A stretch of DNA of 11,923 bases from an uncultured Bacilli bacterium (GTDB taxonomy: Bacteria > Bacillota_I > Bacilli_A > RF39 > UBA660), in assembly GCA_934090775.1 (NCBI GenBank), contig CAKOKF010000031.1, positions 1 to 11,923 of the forward strand. Direction: 5' to 3'. This document shows, in pieces, positions 6,464 through 11,923 of the stretch (position 1 is the stretch's first letter; each line of letters starts with the position of its first letter). The notes beneath the pieces are model-generated. The model saw only the letters and a list, made by a program, of their open reading frames with translations. It made no database searches and had not been told where the DNA came from. The translations under genes and the position numbers were made by a program.

Positions 6464-8434
6464 ATGAGAGAAGATACTAAAAAATATTTAAATTTATTGC
6501 GCATACTTAGTGTTGATATGATCGATGCTGCTAAAGCTGGATATCCTGGAATTTCTCTAGGAGCTAGTAGTATTATTTATACTTTATTTACTCGTCATTT
6601 AAATATAATGCCAAGTGATCCACATTGGCTCAATCGTGATCGTTTGGTTTTATCAGCAGCGCATGCTTCCGGTTTAGTTTATGCTAATATGTTTATGGCC
6701 GGCTATGATATAACTTTAGATGATTTAAAAAACTTTGGGCAAGTAGACAGTAAAACTCCGCTTCTAAACGATATGTTAAAGACAAGTGGTATCGATTTAA
6801 CTACTGGTCCTGTCGGTTATGGATTTAGTGGTGCTGTCGGTATGGCAATTGCCGAAAAGTATTATGAGAACTTACTAAATAAATATATAAAAAGTCAAAA
6901 ATTAGTTGGTCATTATATATATTGCCTTGTTAGTGATGGCGATTTAGAATCAGGTATTCTTATGGAAGCTGCCTCTTTAGCAGGACTCTATAATTTGGGT
7001 AATTTAATAGTACTATATGATTCTAATAACATGACAATGGATAATAATATCGAAAAATCTAGTATAGATGATGTTTTAAAGAAATTTTCTAGTTTAGGTT
7101 GGCAAACGGATTATGTCGCTGAAGGCTCATCCGTTGATAAAATTGATAAAGCTATTAAAAGAGCTAAAAGAGTTACTAATAAACCTAGTTTAATAGAAAT
7201 TAAAACCGTAATTGGTAAAGACTCCTTTAATCAAAACACTAATGTCGTTCATGATCATCCTTTAACTAAAGATGACTTAGAAAACTTAAAAAGAAAATAT
7301 GGCTTTAGTACTGAAAAGTTTCAAGTTGATGATAAATTATTAGATAGTTATCGCAAGCTTATTCAAAATAGAATTCTTAAGAAATATAAATTATGGCAAG
7401 AGTATCACGATGCAATGGCCAAATATCCGTCAAAAGAACTAAAAATGTTAGTGAATTTTGCTGATAATAAAAGTATCAATCTTAACTTAGACCTTAATAG
7501 TTTTAAAATTCAAAATACTTATCAAGAAGAAATGACTGAATCTAATAAGAAAATATTAAATATTATCGCTGATAAGACTCCTTTTATTTTAGGAGGTTCC
7601 AGTGATATGGCTTCTAGCTGTCGTGTAAATTTAAATAAAGAAGCTTATTTCACAGCCAAAAATTATCTAGGGCGCAACATAACTTTCGGTGCTCGTGAAG
7701 CCGCAATGGGCAGTATCTTAAGTGGTATTTCTTCTTATGGGTTTCAAACTTTTGGTGCCACCCATTTAAGATACGCTTATTACATGCTAGAGGATATTAA
7801 AATGAATTCTCTTATGGATTTACCAGTTTGTTATATTTTTACTCATGATGGTTTTAGCAACTCCAAAAAAGGAGCAGTAGAATCTAGTTTTGAAGTTTTA
7901 AATATCTTAAGAAATATACCCAATGTTTTAGTTTTTAGACCTAGTGATATTAATGAGGTAATTGGTTGTTGGGATGTTATTTTAAAATGTAAGAAGACAA
8001 CCTGTTTACTTTTAAGTAATGAAATAACCCATATTTTAAAAGGAAGTAAGGCTTCTAGTGTTAGTCATGGGGCTTATATAATTAGAGAGAGTAAAAGTGG
8101 GGTAGCCACTATTCTTAGTAGCGGTTTTGATGTTACTTTATCTTTAGTAGTAGCTGAAGAACTAGCCCTAGAAGGTATTGATTTAAGAGTAGTATCAGTT
8201 CCTTGTAAAAATATTTTAGATAAAATGAATACTAGCGATATAAACAATCTCTTAGTTGGTAAAATTATTGTAATTGAATCAACAGGTAAAGATATGTGGT
8301 GCCGCTATACTAATTATGAAAATATAATTGGTCTAGATGCAATTATGCCAAGTGGCACAGTTCAAACAAGCATGCAAAAATTAGGCTATGATAAAGATAG
8401 TATTAAAGATAAAATTAAAAATATTTTAAAATAA
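6464..8434 (+). CDS. Transketolase-like protein with altered active site
   Basis: This 656-aa protein has transketolase length and all three domains: ThDP-binding (about 1-275), pyrimidine-binding (about 350-525) and C-terminal (about 535-650). Transketolase moves two-carbon units between sugar phosphates. Conserved here are His67 (SAAHAS), Asn188 (YDSN, metal site), His263 (VVH), the catalytic Glu412 (FGAREAAM) and His461 (THD). By eye alignment several residues expected in E. coli TktA differ: SGHPG is AGYPG (Tyr27), PGHPE is PLLND, GDGD is SDGD (Ser157), EDGPTHQP is KKGAVESS (Lys469, Glu473) and LSRQ is LSNE (Asn519). The losses concentrate on substrate and sugar-phosphate contacts. The cofactor site is mostly kept. 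It may have another substrate, be weakly active, or play a non-catalytic role. The start follows AGTGGG (6455-6460). It lies 30 nt after the glycosyltransferase and 20 nt before the regulator. Confidence 0.85.
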   Translation: MREDTKKYLNLLRILSVDMIDAAKAGYPGISLGASSIIYTLFTRHLNIMPSDPHWLNRDRLVLSAAHASGLVYANMFMAGYDITLDDLKNFGQVDSKTPLLNDMLKTSGIDLTTGPVGYGFSGAVGMAIAEKYYENLLNKYIKSQKLVGHYIYCLVSDGDLESGILMEAASLAGLYNLGNLIVLYDSNNMTMDNNIEKSSIDDVLKKFSSLGWQTDYVAEGSSVDKIDKAIKRAKRVTNKPSLIEIKTVIGKDSFNQNTNVVHDHPLTKDDLENLKRKYGFSTEKFQVDDKLLDSYRKLIQNRILKKYKLWQEYHDAMAKYPSKELKMLVNFADNKSINLNLDLNSFKIQNTYQEEMTESNKKILNIIADKTPFILGGSSDMASSCRVNLNKEAYFTAKNYLGRNITFGAREAAMGSILSGISSYGFQTFGATHLRYAYYMLEDIKMNSLMDLPVCYIFTHDGFSNSKKGAVESSFEVLNILRNIPNVLVFRPSDINEVIGCWDVILKCKKTTCLLLSNEITHILKGSKASSVSHGAYIIRESKSGVATILSSGFDVTLSLVVAEELALEGIDLRVVSVPCKNILDKMNTSDINNLLVGKIIVIESTGKDMWCRYTNYENIIGLDAIMPSGTVQTSMQKLGYDKDSIKDKIKNILK

Positions 8435-8454
8435 ATAAAAAAGCAGGTGGGATT

Positions 8455-9114
8455 ATGGTTAAAATATTATTAGTTGAAGACGATAACGATATTCATAATT
8501 TAGTTAAAAAGTTATTGATCGATAATCATTATGAAGTAATATCAGCTTATTCAGGGACGGAATGTCTTTTAGTGTTGGAAAATGAGGAACCGGATTTAAT
8601 TTTATTAGATTTAATGCTTCCTGGAATTAGCGGTGAAGAAATAATCACTAAAGTTAATAATATTCCTATTATTGTCCTGAGTGCTAAAGAAAGCGTGGAA
8701 GATAAAGTCAATAATCTTTTAAATGGTGCCATTGATTATATAACTAAGCCTTTTTCTAATGCCGAACTTTTAGCGCGTATTCAAGTGATTTTAAGGAAGA
8801 AAACAGTCACTCCAAAGGCTCAGCTAATTTATAAAAATTTACGTTTAGACACTAATTTTCCTTATTTATATATCGAAGATAAAAAAATAAAACTTACGAA
8901 AACGGAGTATGCTATCTTAAAACAATTAATTATCAATCAAGATAAGGTTCTATCTAAAAACAGTCTTTTAGATCTTATTGAAAATGATACTTTTGATGGT
9001 GATGATGCGTCTCTAAAAGTTCATATAAGTAATTTAAATCGAAAAATAAAAGACTATACAGGTATCAAGTATATTGAAGCTATTTGGGGAATCGGTTATA
9101 AGCTGAAAGATTAG
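8455..9114 (+). CDS. OmpR/PhoB-family response regulator
   Basis: This 219-aa two-component regulator has an N-terminal receiver domain (about 1-118) and a C-terminal winged-helix DNA-binding domain (about 122-219). The receiver has the acidic pair Asp9-Asp10, the phosphorylated Asp52 in LLDLMLP, Ser76 in VLSAK, and Lys98 in ITKPF. The wing region contains LTKTEYAIL, VHISNLNRKI and the final IWGIGYKL, which are standard OmpR-family signatures. AGGTGG (8445-8450) precedes the ATG. It is the last gene of the glycosyltransferase unit and is followed by a terminator. The probable partner kinase is the last gene of the next unit. The ABC genes between them have OmpR-type direct repeats in their promoter, which makes them the likely target. 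Bacitracin- and lantibiotic-response systems are the nearest analogues, but the signal is unknown. Confidence 0.92.
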   Translation: MVKILLVEDDNDIHNLVKKLLIDNHYEVISAYSGTECLLVLENEEPDLILLDLMLPGISGEEIITKVNNIPIIVLSAKESVEDKVNNLLNGAIDYITKPFSNAELLARIQVILRKKTVTPKAQLIYKNLRLDTNFPYLYIEDKKIKLTKTEYAILKQLIINQDKVLSKNSLLDLIENDTFDGDDASLKVHISNLNRKIKDYTGIKYIEAIWGIGYKLKD

Positions 9115-9151
9115 GCTATTGGAAATAAGTTAAAAGACAAAAAAGTTATAA

Positions 9152-9192
9152 AAAAGGACTTCTATCAAAAATGAGGTAGAGGCCTTTTAATT
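9152..9192 (+). terminator. Terminator after the response regulator
   Basis: AAAAGGACTTCTATC (9152-9166) pairs with GGTAGAGGCCTTTT (9175-9188), with one A-G mismatch and one bulged T, around an 8-nt A-rich loop. The T-run is short (TTTT, AA, TTT). It separates the regulator unit from the ABC unit. The 216-nt gap 9115-9330 holds this hairpin, a run of nine to ten T (9202-9210), the phased repeats and the next promoter. Confidence 0.65.
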
Positions 9193-9249
9193 TGGCTATA
9201 GTTTTTTTTTATTAATGAAGATAGTTTAATAATGTTAAATAGCGATAAT

Positions 9250-9288
9250 ATTAACTAAATCTTAACCTTTTTTTAACCGTTTTGTTAA
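9250..9288 (+). promoter_or_regulatory. 11-nt-phased TTAAC direct repeats: probable response-regulator operator
   Basis: TTAAC occurs at 9251, 9262 and 9273, exactly 11 nt apart. An imperfect fourth copy, TGTTAA, at 9283 keeps the phase. With the RNA start near 9312 the three boxes begin at about -61, -50 and -39. The third overlaps the position where a -35 would lie, and no proper -35 is present there. OmpR/PhoB-family regulators bind tandem direct repeats with this period and often replace the -35. B. subtilis PhoP boxes are TTAACA-like. The adjacent regulator gene (8455-9114) is the obvious candidate ligand. Confidence 0.6.
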
Positions 9289-9305
9289 TTATTTTAAGTT
9301 ATAAT
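9282..9305 (+). promoter_or_regulatory. Promoter of the ABC transporter-kinase unit
   Basis: A perfect TATAAT lies at 9300-9305, with no consensus -35 at 16-18 nt (CCGTTT at 9277-9282). TTGTTA at 9282-9287 is 12 nt upstream. A poor -35 under phased repeats fits a promoter that needs an activator. Confidence 0.55.
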
Positions 9306-9330
9306 TATAGATAGAAAGGAATGATTAGAG

Positions 9331-10245
9331 ATGACAAATATTTTAAAAATTACTAATCTATCTAAGTATTATGGCGATACTATGGTTTTAGATAATGTGA
9401 ATTTACAAATTAAGCAAGGCGACATTTATGGTTTGATTGGTAATAATGGGGCTGGTAAAACGACTATTATGAAAATAATAACTGGTTTGCAAACTCCAAG
9501 TCATGGCACTTATGAGCTTTTTGCTACACCCTATAATAGTAAAGAAATAGCAAGACAACGAAGAAGAATAAATGCCTCGCTTGAAGGATGTAGTTTTTAT
9601 CCAAGTTTTTCTGCTTATGATAACTTAGTTATTGCTTACAAAACTTTTGGTTTACCAATCGATGATAAAGAAATAAAAAGTCTTTTAGAGCTAGTTGGTC
9701 TAGCTGATACGGGTAAGTTACATGCCGAATATTTTTCGCTAGGAATGGCAAGACGATTAGAATTAGCAATCGCTTTAGTGAGTCGTCCCGACTTTTTAAT
9801 ATTAGATGAGCCAACCAATGGTCTTGATCCCGAAGGAATTATTTTCTTACGAGAACTTATTTTAAAATTAAATAAAGAAAATAAAATAACTTTTTTAATA
9901 TCTTCTCATAATTTAGATGAATTATCGAAAGTGGCAACAACTTATGGTTTTATTAAAAAGGGGAGTCTTATAAAAGAAATAACTAAAGATAAATTAAATG
10001 AGATTTTACGTGAGAAAATTATTATAAAGACTAATAATATAACGAAAATGGTGTCAATACTGGTAAGAAAAAATTATGAGTATGAAGTGGTTGATAAAAA
10101 GACGATTATTGTTTATGATGTGAAAAATGTGACTAATTTAATTATCTTATTAAGTAAAAATGGAGTTGATATTTTATCGCTGGAAGAAATTAAAGAACAT
10201 TTAGAAACTTATTATCTAAATTTAATGGGAGGACAAGATGCTTAA
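9331..10245 (+). CDS. BcrA/LanF-type ABC transporter ATP-binding protein
   Basis: This 304-aa cytoplasmic ATPase powers the ABC-2 permease encoded next. Walker A is GNNGAGKT (37-44), the signature is SLGMA (136-140), Walker B FLILDE (155-160) with DEPTNGLDP, and the switch His is in SSHN (193). The segment ASLEGCSFYPSF carries Glu85 where most ABC proteins have the Q-loop Gln. That glutamate, the FYP and the SLGM signature are characteristic of the bacitracin-export and lantibiotic-immunity group (BcrA, LanF). A C-terminal extension of about 85 residues follows the nucleotide-binding core, as in that group. AAAGGA (9315-9320) lies 10 nt before ATG 9331. The gene overlaps the permease by 8 nt, so the two are translationally coupled. 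Peptide-antibiotic resistance is the best guess; the exported or detached substrate is unknown. Confidence 0.9.
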   Translation: MTNILKITNLSKYYGDTMVLDNVNLQIKQGDIYGLIGNNGAGKTTIMKIITGLQTPSHGTYELFATPYNSKEIARQRRRINASLEGCSFYPSFSAYDNLVIAYKTFGLPIDDKEIKSLLELVGLADTGKLHAEYFSLGMARRLELAIALVSRPDFLILDEPTNGLDPEGIIFLRELILKLNKENKITFLISSHNLDELSKVATTYGFIKKGSLIKEITKDKLNEILREKIIIKTNNITKMVSILVRKNYEYEVVDKKTIIVYDVKNVTNLIILLSKNGVDILSLEEIKEHLETYYLNLMGGQDA

Positions 10246-10996
10246 ACTTATTAGTGCTAATCTTTATCGTTTAAGGAGAAGCAAGACTTTTTATATTTTA
10301 GGATGGTTAATATTTTTAATCGGAATTTATAGTTATATCAATACGAATGGTTTTGAACCCTTAGCTTGTGTTGATTGTCCTAATCAATTAGGTAGTGTTA
10401 TCTTTATGCATAATTATGTTGGTTTTCTTTTTTTACCTATTTTTCTAGGTTTCTTCTTTAATGCTTTTTATCGTCATGGCACGGTTAAGAATCAAATTAT
10501 TACTGGCCATTCTCGCCCTAACATTTATTTAGCTAATCTACTAACTAGTATTTTAGTTAATATCATTTTCTCTTTCTTTTATTTAAGTGGCGTTTTACTA
10601 ATATATTTAATTTTAGGAGGTACAGGTATTGCTAGTACTTGGCAAGATGTTATTTGGTTTTTCTTTCTATCTTTTTTAGTTATTCTTTTTATCTCAAGTG
10701 TGTATACATTTGTTACTATGACTTTTGCATCGACTCTCGGCAGTTCTTTAGTTAATTTTATTACTATTGTATGGCAAATGCGCTCTATTGATTTAGTATC
10801 TATTGATTATCGCTCGACCTATGGCCTTTATAAATATTTTTATGATTTTATTCTTAATATTACTCCTATGGGTGAAGTTTATAAAATTAGTTCTTTAGAA
10901 GATTCTCTTCATACTTTACCTATAGTAAGTATAATACTATCAATTTTTCTAACGACTTATGGTATAATTTTATTTAGGAAAAAACAAATTAATTAG
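10238..10996 (+). CDS. ABC-2 family permease (BcrB/LanE-like)
   Basis: This 252-aa integral membrane protein forms the channel half of the transporter with the ATPase just upstream. About six hydrophobic spans can be seen: near residues 18-34, 55-75, 100-127, 138-162, a weaker one around 163-180 and one near 228-246. After the second span, YRHGTVKNQIITGHSR matches the cytoplasmic coupling segment typical of ABC-2 permeases. A CVDC pair (Cys44, Cys47) lies in the first loop, probably outside. GGAGG lies just before the ATG, inside the ATPase gene, and the coding regions overlap by 8 nt. The kinase gene follows after a 16-nt gap. Sequence divergence prevents naming the substrate; bacteriocin or bacitracin immunity is inferred from the partner and the two-component genes. 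Confidence 0.82.
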   Translation: MLKLISANLYRLRRSKTFYILGWLIFLIGIYSYINTNGFEPLACVDCPNQLGSVIFMHNYVGFLFLPIFLGFFFNAFYRHGTVKNQIITGHSRPNIYLANLLTSILVNIIFSFFYLSGVLLIYLILGGTGIASTWQDVIWFFFLSFLVILFISSVYTFVTMTFASTLGSSLVNFITIVWQMRSIDLVSIDYRSTYGLYKYFYDFILNITPMGEVYKISSLEDSLHTLPIVSIILSIFLTTYGIILFRKKQIN

Positions 10997-11012
10997 AAAG
11001 GATTTGATTATA

Positions 11013-11885
11013 ATGAGTATTATTTTAATCATAATTTTAATACTTATTATAGTCTTTTTTCTTGTTGATAAGGCTATTACGAGTATTTCGTTTAAAGAGA
11101 TAAAATCGTCTTTACAATTTATTTTAGATAACGATACTAATGGAATTGTTACGGTATCTAGTCATAGTAGAAGAATACAAAGTTTTGTGAAAGAGTTAAA
11201 TGATTATTTGAAAACATTAAGACAAAAAGAGATAAAATATCAGAAACATACTAGTACTTTAGAAGCATTAATAACTAATATGACTCATGATATTCGAACA
11301 CCTTTAACGGTTATTAAAGGATATCTTGAGTTGTTAGAAGCAGATAAAAAGTATAATGAAGAATATTTTCAAATTATGATGAAGAAGACTAATGAGTTAG
11401 TAAATTTAACCGATGATTTATTTCTTTATTGTAAGACAAATAGTTTAAATAAGGATTATAAAGAAAATATACTTGTAAATAGCATTTTAGAAGATACTTT
11501 ACTTAATTTTTATCCTTTAATTAAAGATAAAAAGTTAGAAGTTAAGGTAAATATAACGACTGCAAAGATAAGAGTTTTAATAAATAAAGATTTGCTTGTA
11601 CGAGTTTTAGATAATGTTTTTTCTAATGCAATTAAGTATAGTAAGACTTTTTTAATTATTTCTTTAGATGATAATGGGGTAATAAAAATTAGTAATGATA
11701 CGACTAATTTGGATAATGTAAATGTATCTAAGTTATTTGATAAGTATTATACCGTTAAGAGTGGGAGCAAAAGTAGGGGATTAGGTCTTGCTATTGCCAG
11801 GTCTTTAATAAAAATGACAGGTGGTATGATGACATGTGATTTTAAAAATAATGTTTTAACTATGATAATTTATTTGAAGAAATAA
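11013..11885 (+). CDS. One-TM sensor histidine kinase
   Basis: This 290-aa kinase should autophosphorylate and pass phosphate to the response regulator encoded at 8455-9114. One hydrophobic segment (residues 1-19) is followed directly by a cytoplasmic helical linker, with no extracellular sensor domain and no clear HAMP. The phosphorylation site is His92 in MTHDIRTPL. The ATP-binding domain has the N-box DNVFSNAIKYS (200-210, Asn201 and Asn205), an F-box LFDKYY and the G2 loop RGLGLAIA (255-262). The usual DxGxG G1 box is replaced by SNDTTN, as seen in some antimicrobial-peptide kinases. The frame opens at TTG 11004, but AGAAAGGA (10995-11002) is correctly spaced only for ATG 11013. Signal detection may be through the membrane or through the co-encoded transporter. 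Confidence 0.88.
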   Translation: MSIILIIILILIIVFFLVDKAITSISFKEIKSSLQFILDNDTNGIVTVSSHSRRIQSFVKELNDYLKTLRQKEIKYQKHTSTLEALITNMTHDIRTPLTVIKGYLELLEADKKYNEEYFQIMMKKTNELVNLTDDLFLYCKTNSLNKDYKENILVNSILEDTLLNFYPLIKDKKLEVKVNITTAKIRVLINKDLLVRVLDNVFSNAIKYSKTFLIISLDDNGVIKISNDTTNLDNVNVSKLFDKYYTVKSGSKSRGLGLAIARSLIKMTGGMMTCDFKNNVLTMIIYLKK

Positions 11886-11923
11886 ATGTTTTGCTTAGTT
11901 GTGTTAAAAAATATTAACTTATG

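Noticed and set aside
9321..9323. ATG directly after the AAAGGA ribosome binding site of the ABC gene
   Set aside because: It is out of frame, has no spacer and reaches a stop after 11 codons; ATG 9331 has the proper spacing.
11903..11918. GTTAA-N6-TTAAC palindrome after the kinase gene
   Set aside because: It is a five-base A+T-rich arm near the window edge with no T-run and no visible gene to regulate, so chance is likely.
1..11923. tRNA or rRNA genes, CRISPR arrays, insertion sequences, att sites
   Set aside because: No cloverleaf, spaced repeats, transposase frame or terminal inverted repeats were found on reading both strands.

Overview
The window is strongly A+T-rich and densely coded. 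All nine complete genes lie on the plus strand, with short gaps, purine-rich ribosome binding sites and TATAAT-type -10 boxes. This suggests a low-GC Bacillota (Bacilli or a Mollicutes-related, possibly uncultured gut lineage). It makes a peptidoglycan wall, because a class B penicillin-binding protein and MraY are encoded. TGA ends the penicillin-binding protein gene exactly after its PASTA domain and Trp is TGG, so the standard bacterial code is used rather than the Mycoplasma code. The taxonomic placement is inference.

Layout. Positions 1-100 hold a divergent control region: a minus-strand promoter with a 5' hairpin leader, serving a gene off the left edge, and the recG promoter. recG (101-2065) encodes the fork-remodelling helicase. 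Next come two wall genes, a class B penicillin-binding protein (2194-4101) and mraY (4184-5176). They look like a remnant of the division and cell wall cluster, but ftsL, murE and murD are absent. mraY has its own promoters and is followed by one good and one weaker terminator. A second unit (5291-9114) encodes a diacylglycerol glycosyltransferase-like enzyme, a transketolase-like protein with many altered active-site residues, and an OmpR-family response regulator, and it ends at a hairpin near 9152-9188. A third unit (9331-11885) encodes a BcrA/LanF-type ABC ATPase, its ABC-2 permease and a small one-TM histidine kinase.

How they fit together. The kinase (third unit) and the regulator (second unit) are probably a pair. 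Three TTAAC boxes at exact 11-nt steps lie just upstream of the ABC-unit promoter, the usual DNA signature of an OmpR/PhoB-family regulator. The likely circuit is: membrane kinase senses envelope stress or an antimicrobial peptide, the regulator is phosphorylated, and the transporter-kinase unit is induced. The regulator is co-transcribed with a membrane-glycolipid enzyme and the unusual transketolase homologue, so envelope lipid synthesis and peptide defence may be linked. The two points most worth testing are the remodelled transketolase and the 11-nt-phased operator.
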